Assembly: GCA_950295325.1 (NCBI GenBank)
Contig: OX485804.1
Span: forward strand, 12,898,001-12,962,000
Reading direction: 5' to 3'
Source of the DNA: Polytrichum commune
Lineage: Eukaryota > Streptophyta > Polytrichopsida > Polytrichales > Polytrichaceae
Length of the DNA: 64,000 bases
A program made the position numbers and the translations under genes. Numbering within the stretch: the stretch's first letter is position 1; every line of letters begins with the position of its first letter. Positions 1-10,943 of this stretch are shown one piece after another. The notes below the pieces were generated by a model, which saw only the letters and a program-made list of their open reading frames with translations, searched no databases and was not told where the DNA came from.

Positions 1-361
1 GTTTAAGCGACCTCGAATAATTGTCGAAGGATTTGATTGTCTTGGAAGCAAATTCTGAGAAGAGTTGTAACCTCCATGTTGAACGTTATTTGAAAACTTG
101 ATAAGGTCTTGCTGCTAGTATTTCACACTTAGGGGGGAGGGGAGATGTAAAAGATAAGACTGGAAAGAAAAATGAAAAATGAACAAGAAGAATGTAAAAG
201 AAGACATGAAAACAAAGGTCACAGAGAAGAAACGTTGACTCCTAGTGGAATCAACATTGTTGAAATGCCCGTTCGACCCACCCTTGATATTATGCCTGCT
301 GGACATAATTAAAGGTCACAGACACTAAGGTCCATGGGTGGCCCACGTTAACACTAAAAGC

Positions 362-780
362 ATGGGGTAAGGTAGACTCTCAAGGTGATGGTTGAGAAAT
401 TACAAATAAGGTAGATGGGTCTTAAGTGCTCGTTTCTTATATCGGACCCTATATTTGATTGGTACATTGTTCAGTGAGAATCAAAGAGCAAACCTCATGA
501 ATGGCACGTGTATAGAAGAAATTGGACTATGTTTTCAACTTTTGGTAACTACTCTACATTCAATAGTGAACATAATTGAGAGGACCTGTGTATCCAGTTA
601 AAAAATCAACAAACATGTATTTCTGATAACCATAGCTAAATTAGGGGAAGTCTAGTTTACAATATGGTTTTGGCAGATGTTTCATTGTAGATTTGCTAAT
701 GCAACACGAGTTTTGTTGCGTAAATCTAATTGGTGCAAGTTGGAGAACATGAAAAACAAACCAAATAACACACATATATC
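362..780 (+). repeat. dispersed repeat family A, copy 1
   Basis: This sequence is closely similar to 3603-3995 and 40490-41060 on the same strand and to about 46905-47310 and 61545-61860 on the opposite strand. Shared landmarks are a 'gatgggtcttaag' start, a 'caaagagcaaac' block, 'aaatcaacaaacatg' and an end near 'ttggagaacatgaaaaa'. No protein coding is visible, so it looks like a non-autonomous element of roughly 400 bp. Its ends are not defined precisely. Confidence 0.65.
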
Positions 781-1799
781 TTGTAGTGTCGTTGAGATCC
801 CTTAGTCCTCACCTTCCCAAAGCCCTTCATTGGTCCTAACTCCAATGCTCTTTCTTTTCCCTTCACCTCCCCTCCTTTAGCACCATTATATTGTGCAATT
901 TTTGTGCTAAGAAATACGTGACAATAATTTTTGGACAGTAAACAAAATTAACATCTTTACTTGGTAAAAAATTACATCAATAGTAAGAAGGTATAGCTTT
1001 ATGTAATTCCAAATAGTAAGTGACACTAAATACCATGTTTAGTGTGGTCACATATTCCACACCCTATATGTCATCCACTCTAAACCCTTTCCCCATCACA
1101 CTCATAATCCATTCCATTGGGAAATTATTGACCACTTTGCACTAACTTACACGGTTGTTGAGCAAGGGCGTCGCCATGCCTAGGCTTGGGTAGGCCTGGC
1201 TTACTGTGGGCCCGAAGGGCCCACTTAAAAACCTAGGTCATATACAAAAAATGACATTTGTCTTGAAAAAACATTGGATAAAATTTGATGTCCCAAGCGG
1301 GCCTACCCTGAAAATGAAGGTTAGCAACACCCATGTTGTTGAGGCTTGATTAAAAATGCCACTCACGGCCAATGAAGTAATCAAACATAAGCTAAATTAT
1401 TGATGAAGAAGCATATAAAAATATTGACATGGTTATCAAGCTTTAGTCCAACATATGAGAGTTCTACAATAACACATGTATAGCGGTATTTTATCCATCA
1501 AAAAAACCTGGTCAAATCAACAATTAATTAATTAATGTTATTTTAATAGTTTGCGATAAAAGTCAACCACCTCTCCTCCCCCCCCCCCCTCTCACAATTG
1601 TGTAAATGCCTGCATGTTATGTTGTCAATTTTCAATTTAGCATGTGTGTCACACATTAATATGCAACGAGTGGCAACGTGTTTATTGCCATAGATTAACT
1701 ACTTTTGACTACTTATGTAGATGTGGTTGATGACAAAAATCACAATATACTCTATATTTATATAGAGCGTTGTACGAGAACCTTTGTTTAAGGGTCACT

Positions 1800-2300
1800 T
1801 CATACAAGAGACCGAGAACCCGTGACCAATACACATCAAGCACTCTCATTGGTGGAAACGGTGGAGCCGGTCCAAGTTCGCTTCACACTATGCTTGAGGG
1901 ACCAACGGAGTATGTGAATGCAAGATGGATGTAAAGTCTACATGGATTCCTACATGGCATTGAATGGATCGTGTTTCATGGTCACTTGGACTATTTTCAA
2001 AATGACCTCTTGAAGGTAGGCCTAACATAAAAGCAGTAGACCATGGCACTCCGAATGCTCACAACCATTGATTTATTCTATTTTATCATATGTGAGGACT
2101 TGCATGTATAGAAATTCATTGAAATAGCATTTGGTTGAGGACCCAGTCACATATGGCTTCAAACTAGACTCGAGGATCCATGGTCACACTACATGATTTT
2201 GGAGGTGTATTGAGATGGCTTTTGGACACTTTCGTTTGGGCTCTCACAATTTCATGGTCACGGCTCTTGGCTCATGTGAGAAGTGGCCCTAATATCTTAA
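1800..2300 (+). repeat. dispersed repeat family B, copy 1
   Basis: It aligns along its length with about 55966-56490, also on the plus strand. Both start with 'gagaacccg', contain 'gtccaagttcgcttcacact' and 'gtatgtgaatgcaagatgg', and end near 'ttggctcatgtg'. It has no long open frame. The class is unknown. Confidence 0.6.
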
Positions 2301-3602
2301 ACTGATGTTTAAGTAAATTGGACTAAGTCCAAGTCAATAGTAGTTATAGCATGTTGAATTCTATCATATCATCCTCTTACATAACTATATGGATAGATCC
2401 TACGATAAAACGAAGTGTTCATTAAGATATTATTATAGAATTTGTTTTTAAATATTATTTAACATTTATTTATGTAGAATTAACATCAAAAAATAATTGT
2501 TTTCTTCATCATTATGTTTTGAGTAAGTAGTAAGGATTTACATATCTCCCATGGAGTTTAGGTATTTCAAAAGTGTATCAATGGATCCGCCCATAGAATC
2601 ATAGCAATGAAAAAGTCCAAATTTTGAATCTAGATGTACTTATATATGAGTTCTTTTAAGTGTTATAAACATTAAATTGGGAACTTGAAGACCATAATTT
2701 GGTTGAGATTCAATCCAGAAACTAGAGATGACATCTTCTTATTGGACCTTGAAATCAACTTGCTTGAAACAATTAAACAACAAATCCCCTAGATAATTGT
2801 ACAAGGATGTAAACCCCTCCCCCCTTTGTCACAAGGATCTAATCTTATACATTAAAAGGGAGAAGAATGTTTTTATTTGCACGTGATTGTGTGGATTTTA
2901 TGTGTGGAATCCTCTAACCCTTGAAAATGGACCATGTTGTGTTTACTTCTTGAAAATGGTGAAATAGTTTTACATCTAATGCTATTGTCCTTATGATGTG
3001 GCCATGGATGTCTTATGAACCCTGGAGGCCAAAGTTATAGTTCTTCTTCCTCTAACCCCTTTCATCCTTTCATCCTCACAAACTTTCGCTTTTCACTATG
3101 TCCCATTCATTGAAACAATTCACACACACATGTATAAATGACCACCAAATAATTTGATTCACACTCTTGACCTTTCATACACATCCTCCAAAAAAATACT
3201 CAAAAGTTACAAGCATCACGTATCAAAGATTTGTGAGGTTCTTGTGGCCCTTATTAACATGGTCCAATGGCCGGTCTCCAAAACATGTCAACATTATTTA
3301 TACTAAATTGAGTTACATTAATACACATGGCTGCAAATAAAAATATGAACATTGTAAGTTAAGGTAACATTTAACATCTTGAAAGCCAACATCACCAATG
3401 AGTTGGAGAATCTGAATGTCCAATTGTCCTAGATTGTGGATTATTATCAGCCCTTGTATTTCCTAACGTGTGTACTGGACTTTGGGTGGTCATACTTCTT
3501 AATTGGACACATAAATTTAAGTGATAGATGGTTTGTAATCAAGGATAATCATAAAACAAATGCATGTTACGATGAGAGTGGACTGTGATCACAGTACATA
3601 AG

Positions 3603-3995
3603 ACAAATGGGTCTTAAGTGGTTTGTTTTCTTAATCAAATCCCTACATTCGATTGGTATGTAGTTCGGTGAGGATCAAGAGCAAACATCATAAATTCACA
3701 TGATGTTCAAAAGAGATTGGACTACGTCTTCAAATATCAATAACTAATATGAAATCAATATTAAAAACAATTAGAAGGACCTATGCATTCAATTAAGAAA
3801 TCAACAAACAAGCACTTCCAATAACCGCAGCTAAATTAGGGGGGGGGGGGGGTCAGATTTTCAATATGCTTTTTGCAAATGTTTCATCGTAGATTTGCTA
3901 GTGCAATACAAGCTTTGTTGTGTAAATTCAATTGGTAGAAGTTGGAGAACATGAAAAATGAACTATATTACACTCACATACCTTATCATAGCATT
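3603..3995 (+). repeat. dispersed repeat family A, copy 2
   Basis: Second copy of family A, with the same order of blocks as 362-780. A run of 14 G (about 3839-3852) sits where the other copies have shorter G-rich sequence. It is followed at once by a single arm (about 3998-4065) of the foldback element found at 40625-40795. Confidence 0.65.
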
Positions 3996-4188
3996 ATAAT
4001 ATATGGGGAATATCCGGGAATACTACGTGGAATATTGTCAGTCCCGTAGAACACTGTTATGGAACTGAATAATGTTATATTTCACCATTTTTGGTTCAAT
4101 AGGTAATTTAAATGTTCTCATTGTGAACTCGTATGAGAACTTCTATAGCAGGGGTTGATGGATGAATAATTGTAGATGAAACACTTAT

Positions 4189-4374
4189 GTGATGGATGAC
4201 CATGTAAAAAGCCAGAAGCCGTTTTGGAGGGAACGGCCGGAGAAGGCCTCTCCGCTCAAGGCTTCCCGTCGACGTTCGATCCCAAAGCCCTCGAAGAAGA
4301 TCTTCACACCTGTTTCGAATTTGCTCACTAGATTCATCAGCTCGTTCAAACTCTGGAAACTTCAGAGATCATAA
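4189..4374 (+). other. short open frame upstream of RFC3, not recognised
   Basis: A 61-codon frame rich in Arg, Lys and Pro, ending just before an A-rich stretch (4372-4381). In another frame the same bases read as a fragment with 'FDPKALEEDL' followed by a stop. I cannot assign either reading to a family. It may be leftover coding sequence of a decayed gene or the distal promoter or 5' region of RFC3. It is not strong enough to call a gene. Confidence 0.15.
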
Positions 4375-4750
4375 AAAAAAAATGATGATCGTAATGATCA
4401 CGCAACTTCGAAGTGAATGTCGTTGGTTTTAGGCAGCTCCTTTACATTTGCGGCAGTGTCTTACATTCGGAGATATTGAGAATCTGGAAGTGTAATCTTG
4501 TTGCTGTACACAAAAGCATGGTGGATGCAGATGGAATTTCTTGGAATTGGGTCCACTGAAGACTTAGGGCTTATGCCCATCGTATGTGGTTTAGAATCCG
4601 CATTATCGGGGTAACATTTTTCGAGGAGGACAGAAATCCCAGCAACCCATTCTTTGCATTGGAAGTAGTATTTCGCATTTGTCTGTAAATTTCTACACTG
4701 GTGGAAGAGGGGAGGGTTTTGGGTTTTGGGTTGCTTGGCAGCTGGAAACA

Positions 4751-7700
4751 ATGTCAGAAGCTTCAGCTATGGAGATAGATGAGCCACAGCCCCGGAAACC
4801 GAGTGCAGTGCAGAAGGGGAAGGGTAAGAGTGGGCCGAGTGCTGGCCAAATGCTTAAGGGAGGGCCTTGGGTGGAGAAGTATAGACCTACTTCGCTCGCG
4901 GATGTGGCAGCTCACAAGGACATCATTGACACCAGTACACTCCTCTCCTTTCCCACCCCATGTTATTGTGGAGTACTCTGTTTCAGTAGCAGGATCATTG
5001 AAGAAAAAGAAAAAGAAAAAGGCCAATTTCAGGTTTTGTGATATGCGGAGAGGATTTGGTACACTACGAAGAATCTGTCACGGTGAAATTTAGACTTTAG
5101 TATGGAATTAGGGTATGTGTCACATTGTGTCTTATGTTCTTAAAGGAGTTCTTTCTCTGTATGGTGTCATTGTTGAATTAAGCAACATTGACACCAGTGC
5201 ACTCCTTTCTGAGGCTATGTATTTTTGGAGCACTCTGTCTCAGAATCAGGATCATTGCAGGGAACAAAAGAGAGGCCAATTTCGGGCTTTTCTGATATAA
5301 GGTTTCTGTACAATATGAGAATCTGTCACCTTGAATTTTAGATTGCAGTATGGAATTAGGGCATGTGTCACATTGTGCCTATATTCTTGAAGGAGTTCTT
5401 TATCTATCTGGTGTCATTGTTGACTTAAGGAACATTGACACCAGTGCACTCCTTTCCCAAGCTATGTATTTGTGGAGTGCTTTGTTCCAGAATCAAGCAA
5501 CATATATTTGCTGCTTTAAGCAACATTGACACCAGTACATTCCTTTCTCAGGCTATGTATTTGTGGGGTACTTTGTTTCAGAATCTGGATCATTGCAGAA
5601 AAATAAAATGGCAATAAACCTCGTCAAAATTCAGGTTTTTTGATATGAGGAGAGGATTTTGTGCAGTATGGGAATCTGTCACTGAGAAATTTAGACTTTT
5701 GTATGGAATTAGGGTATGTGTCTCATCATGTCTATGCTATTGAAGGAGTTCTTTATCTGGGTGCTCAATGGTAGTATATCTCATCATCTTTGTGCAAGAT
5801 GTTTGGAAATAATCACTTAACAATGTTGCATGCTTCTTTAGTTGCATGTCCATTCTATTCCTTGAGTTTTTGGAATTAAGGCGCTTGTGGTATGGTTGGG
5901 CTTGGTAAAGTTGACAGGCTCACAGGGGAGAATCGATTACCACACTTGCTGCTGTATGGTCCACCAGGCACAGGGAAAACCTCCACAATTTTGGCTGTAG
6001 CACGGAAGCTTTATGGAGCTCAGTTTCAAAATATGATATTGGAGCTCAATGCTTCAGACGATCGTGGTATTGATGTTGTGCGCCAGCAGGTGCAAGACTT
6101 TGCAAGTACACAGAGCATTTCTTTTGGGTAATTGCAATTCACTTTGTCTCGTCCAGTGATTTTTTCAAAAATTAGCCTCAGTGCACATGTTCAACACTTC
6201 AGCAGGATGCAAAGTCTTCGATAACTTTTGTCTCCGGACAAAAGACAGAGCTGCAGAGTACAGTGAAGGACTATGAATTTTAGACCAATTGGGTCTCAAC
6301 TCGGTCATAATGAATTGTGGGGCATGCAGACCCAAGGTGAATGTGAAGCTTGTCATTTTGGATGAAGCAGACGCCATGACAAAGGAAGCTCAATTTGCAC
6401 TGCGAAGAAGTAAACCTCTTCCTTAGTTGCTCTAGATCAAGCATGTGAAGTTACCGTCTGTTGGCATGTTCAATTGGTTGTCTTAGCATCACCTGGATGG
6501 TTTGTGAAACACAATACTATTCAAAAACCATCTTACAGTCACCAAACAGGGCCATCATTTCTCTTCCTTGCCTTATTCTAAAATTCTATGCACTTATTTT
6601 TTAGGTACATATGTAAGTACCCTTGAGGTCTTTATGGATGAAAGATTCTATACAGCAATACTTTGTACTTATAGAGGTTTCTTTGCAATGGCAGTTATTG
6701 AAAAATATACAAAGAAAACCAGGTTCTGTCTTATTTGCAATTATGTGAGTAAGATCATTCCAGCACTTCAGTCAAGATGCACCAGGTTCAGATTTGCACC
6801 GCTCGATGCTGCCAATGTTTCTGAGCGCCTCAATCATGTTATTCAGCAAGAAAGGTATGAGTTTGAGACCTCATGTGGCAGCATGTAAAGACACCATTTT
6901 GTGAACCTGATATTGTTCTAATATCTACATCTTGAAGTGGGGCATATGTAAATAACCTGTTGGTACTGGAGGACTTCGTATTATTGAGCTTCATAGTACA
7001 GGTTTCCTTGTATGTGCTGTGGACTTGTCTATTTATCATAGATGCTGACAGAACATGTGTTCAATGGTGGTAGTTTGGATGTTACAGAATCTGGTTTGGC
7101 TGCTATTGTGAGACTTGGTAATGGAGACATGCGGAAAGCTCTGAATATCCTTCAGGTTTAGACTCATTCTTCCATTATTCTGAGATGTCAACTTCTGTTG
7201 CTTTTATAGCAATTTGTATGCTATTCTCCTTTTCTTCTCACTCTGCGTTTTAACCCCAATAATGCACTTCTTTTGATCAACCATTATGACCATATGGTCA
7301 ACTTTATCTAGTATGTGTATTAGTTTCACAGCATTCCAAGCATACTGACCTTTAGCATTGTTGGAATCAATGGTCCTGGCTTGTGCTTTGATTTTTTGTC
7401 ATTATATCAAATCTAGGGGTTTAAAGTAAGTTCCATATAATCAGGGGTATTCCATGTGTAGTGCTGATGTATATTTTCTTGGTTGATCAGTCAGCACAAA
7501 TGGCAAGCCCCCATCTGACAGAAGAAGCAGTCTATTTATGCACAGGCAATCCGATGCCTAAAGATATTGAGCAGATCGCATATTGGCTCCTCAATGAGTC
7601 TTTCTCTACTTCACACCAACGTATCCACAATCATTCCAAACCTGAAGTTCACTTTTCTCTAGTGCACTTAGGGTTGCATTTTAAGGACATTTGCTTATAG

Positions 7701-8496
7701 TTACTCCCTTTCTGGTCAGTTGGAGAGAGTTGATTTTAATCATAAAAGTACATGTACTTCACTTGCTTCCTACAGATTGTTTTACCTTGACCAATTGTGC
7801 CACAGATATAACGCAAATGAAAACGCGCAAGGGACTGGCGTTGGTGGATGTTGTTAGAGAGCTCCAACCGTAAGCACAGTTTCCTTCATCTGAATAATTA
7901 GACATATTTTGGGCTTTCCCTTGCAGCTGAGAGGATGCTGGGTCATGTTATCTTGTAACTTTATAGAGTCGCACATGCAGTGTTGTCTATATCTCTTCTG
8001 GTTACAAATTCTTTTTCACATGTTATGTGATTGGTGTTTTGTCAAGCAGGTTTATTTTCAGTATAAATATGCCACCACCTGTACGAGTACAACTTATTGA
8101 TGCTCTTGCTGACATTGAGTAAGTCCCATTACTCTGCTTTGTCCATGGTCACATGAAGTCCCTGTATTCAACATTGAGACCAAGTTGTGGTAACCTACTC
8201 ATTGATATAGGTGGACTTGCATTGCGCTGGTTATTAAACGTTGAACTCCTGCAACATTTTCCTGCAGGAATGTTTATGGTGAATTATTCTGATAAGATAG
8301 AGAAGGTCTGAAGTCTAGTCCCAGCAATTCTCAAAGTGGTCATGGTTGCTTTGGGACTGTCTGGGGGTTCTCATCAAATTGTTATGTTGCTCACAGGTAC
8401 AGACTAGCTTTTGGGACAAACGAGAAACTACAGCTGGGAGCTTTGTTGAGTGCATTTACACATGCCCGCACAGCACTGGTTGCCGCAGCACAATAA
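4751..8496 (+). CDS. RFC3: replication factor C subunit 3 (RFC3/human RFC5 type), 9 exons
   Basis: Exons: 4751-4934, 5911-6127, 6330-6409, 6695-6854, 7074-7155, 7491-7620, 7806-7869, 8050-8118, 8397-8496. All introns are GT-AG and the total of 1,086 nt gives 361 aa, close to the plant RFC3 length. The product is an AAA+ subunit of the RFC clamp loader that opens PCNA on primed DNA in the nucleus. Visible motifs are the RFC box around 'PWVEKYRP', Walker [10 protein letters not shown] (about residues 78-86), Walker B with DEAD (145-148), sensor [14 protein letters not shown] with the SRC motif (187-189), and the conserved C-terminal collar ending '[10 protein letters not shown]'. The start is the first ATG before the conserved acidic N-terminus 'MEIDEP'. 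The order of domains is complete and no break was found. Intron 1 is unusual (see the repeat entry). Neighbours are functionally unrelated. Confidence 0.93.
4925..5790 (+). repeat. imperfect tandem repeat in RFC3 intron 1 that copies the exon 1 donor site
   Basis: The last bases of exon 1 plus its donor (attgacacca|gt, starting 4925) recur at 5187, 5434 and 5525. Each is followed by similar sequence ('ctatgtatttgtgg', 'tttcagaatc', 'atggaattagg'). Spacings are about 262, 247 and 91 bp, so the third unit is truncated. The intron has therefore grown by tandem duplication that included the 3' end of exon 1 and its splice donor. Confidence 0.8.
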
Positions 8497-9595
8497 TGTA
8501 CAGGGAATGCAAGACCTGCTTATTAGGTCAGGAAACACTCTCCAGTGGCAGTGTGCTCTATTCTGGTTTCTTCTTTTGCATATGGCAGGAAGTTCTTAGA
8601 GATCATTATATCATACTTGTGGCCAAGTCATTATAATCCTTGGATGCTGACTTTCTTTGACAGCAACCCAATGGCAGCTTTCCCCTTTGGTTCTGCACAA
8701 ACAACTTGTTGGAATGATGCATGTGCACCAAAAAAAGACAACTCTTCACTTTATTGAAGCCCTTCTTGTTTTTTGGAACTTTGATCGCCTTGTTTGGTTC
8801 TAGAATCTTTCAACCCTACAGATCATAAATGGAATATTGCTCTTGTATGTGAAAACATGCAGAATTGGCAGTAGACTTCTGCTGTCAAATTGCAAGTGGG
8901 GTTTGCTCCAGCAAGATTTCTCTTGGCTCTCAATGGTCATTTTTAGGTCTTATTCATGCAAGATTATAGGGTTCGTAGCTGTTGACATCCTGCAATGCAC
9001 ATGTGTGTTTTGTTCTACAATTGACAGCCCCCACAGCAATTAAGCAACAGCAAGTCTTATTAACAAAATTACCCATTCCAGACTTTTCTTGGAGTTGGTT
9101 CATTTGGAAGACAAGCTAGTATTTTAAAAGAAATTTGTCTTTTCACTCACTTTTTAGTAGCTACTGGGGTTTTAGTCTACAATCTACACCGCATCTAACA
9201 CATCCTTTACAAGACCTATTATGGTTACTTTCACGAGGTTTGACCCCTTCTAATGTGCAATAAATCCAGGAACATACTTCGGCCAATTACAAAATCCCGG
9301 ACGAATCTAATGCCATAAGCATAAGATCAAGGTGACTAATTCTCAAATTGTGATGATTTTTCTAAATTTATGAGCTCAAAGTAAGTTCTAAAAGTGCATA
9401 ATTATCTCTTTATTGAGAGCGTTGGTTTCCAGAGGTTGTAGCTCATGTTGGCTACTTAGTTAATACTTGGTGGTTGGAATATCTTACAAGAAAATGGGAG
9501 GCTGCCATGCAAGGAAGAAGCACCTATACTGGACACTTCATGCATCTGACAAATTTCACACAACATTGAAAATTCAGTGAATCCCATATGATATA
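8497..9595 (+). other. RFC3 3' flank and intergenic DNA
   Basis: The first few hundred bases after the stop are probably the RFC3 3' untranslated region, although I see no decisive polyadenylation signal. The rest is AT-rich and has no open frame that I recognise. Confidence 0.4.
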
Positions 9596-9599
9596 GCAC

Positions 9600-10240
9600 C
9601 GTTTAAATCTAAATAGTAAATCACACTAAATATCATATTTAGTGTACTTTTACTAGTAAGTACACTTGGGAAGACTTCCGGTGCAAGTAACTTAATGATG
9701 TGACAGGTGGATGAGGTCGCGTCACGATTTCATCCGTCCACTTCATCCATCCTCATGAATGAGAATGAGGGAATGAGATTAGGATTCCCACCAACCAGTG
9801 CTCTCACTTGGATTGCCATTCCTGGCCGCCAACGCGAACCTCATTACGGCGACTTCTGAACGCCGTCCATCAGACAGAACTGAAAGCATTGAGAGAACCA
9901 GCGGACAGAGCCTACATTCAGCGGGTATAAACTATACCCAACGGTCGGGAAACCCGGACTCTCCTTGTGTACTCTGCCTTTGTCGTGCTCGCCGATGTCT
10001 GCACTTTTCCTCACCCATCGCCGTTCCGCTTCACCCTGCGGCCACGGTGTGCTATTCCTCTGCCTGTTGGGCGATCCTGGAGTGACTGGGAACGAGTCCT
10101 TGTCGAAGGGTGCTCTCCTTGCCGGAGCTTGTCGCATTTGGGGAACCGTTGCGCTCTCGTTCCCAGCTTCGCAATTCGCCTCCGCTCGGTCTGGCCTCAC
10201 GTGTTTGGAGGGGAATTGAGAGAAACATTTCCCTGTAAGC
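9600..10240 (-). repeat. dispersed promoter-like repeat (family P), inverted copy
   Basis: On the minus strand this matches 25460-26035, and in part 20215-20640 and 27160-27560. Shared parts are a 'gaagtgctttaca'-side segment, a GC-rich core with CCGCAGGGTGAAGCGGAAC, a palindromic TATA-like block (GGGTATA-GTT-TATACCC, here 9923-9940), and a tail with 'gagcactggttggtggg'. The outer end at 9600-9650 carries the 'atatttagtgt' MITE terminus. Overlapping frames (for example 9798-10085) stay open in several copies, but their reading frames are not conserved well enough to call a gene. Confidence 0.6.
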
Positions 10241-10943
10241 AATTCAGTGGGGTCAATTCTGATTTGAAAAAAGGAAAAAGAAGTAGTAGGTTAATGACCT
10301 CGTCCGAGTCTCGCCTGCAGCTGATTGTCATTGTGGAAGAATGCATGGCTGTCCTTTTAAATGCATTGCAGAATCCATCACAAATTGGCATTACCTAATC
10401 ACGCCTTTATCTGGTGATGGCTTACCGTAGGAACGGTGAGCTGCTGCTTGCATGTGCTAATTTGGCAGCTTATACACAGCTCAGGTCGCAGTTTATTGAT
10501 GTCTCATGGTTGGCGGTTTACAATCACGTTGTTGCGTTGTTCTTGGTTATGTTGGATGCACGAGGCGCAGGAAATCTAAAAAATCTTAATTCACTCTTGA
10601 TTGAGAATTTTATGTTCGGCATACTTTGTTAACCCCTAAACGAGAGTCTTGGCAGTTCCATAGCAAGTGTGTAGACTCTCTTTATACGTGATGATACGAA
10701 ATCATCTTCGTCAATTTTTGCTAAGTTACTTTGTGTGGGTGCCAAGCAGTGTCACCTTGCTATACAACAAGATATTACTATCTACCGAAGAATCATATCC
10801 GGATGAATATTGAAGTTGTACAATTACAAAATATCGTATACATACGAGGAGCTCAAGCACCGCTCCAAAAACGATTCAAGGGGTTAAGTTGCTGGTACTA
10901 ATTTGGTTTCCATTGGTGTGTTTGGAATTGGCAATAGAGGAGC
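10241..10943 (+). other. upstream region of ABCG7-type gene
   Basis: About 700 bp between the family P repeat and the ABCG7 start. It should hold the promoter and 5' leader. A 72-codon frame (10414-10632) is present but not recognised and could be an upstream ORF or chance. I see no clear TATA box. Confidence 0.35.

Larger units (their letters stand above)
1..4188. other. repeat-rich intergenic region
   Basis: No gene is supported here. The stretch is a patchwork of dispersed repeats that recur elsewhere in the window. About 362-780 and 3603-3995 are two copies of one family (other copies near 40490, 46905 and 61545). About 1800-2300 matches 55966-56490. About 890-1050 is part of a short MITE family. 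About 3998-4065 is one arm of the foldback element seen complete near 40625. At 1201-1222 there is a GC-rich palindrome centred on CCCGAAGGGC. Homopolymer runs of C (about 1578-1590) and G (about 3839-3852) are present. Short open frames are frequently interrupted and match nothing I recognise. Confidence 0.7.

Noticed and set aside
4461-4751. 96-codon minus-strand frame just upstream of the RFC3 start
   Set aside because: It overlaps the RFC3 promoter and 5' leader and has no recognisable motif.
9798-10398. Several overlapping open frames on both strands in the family P repeat
   Set aside because: Frames overlap in every phase, and copies at 20.3, 25.5 and 27.2 kb break or shift them. A GC-rich non-coding repeat explains them better than a gene.
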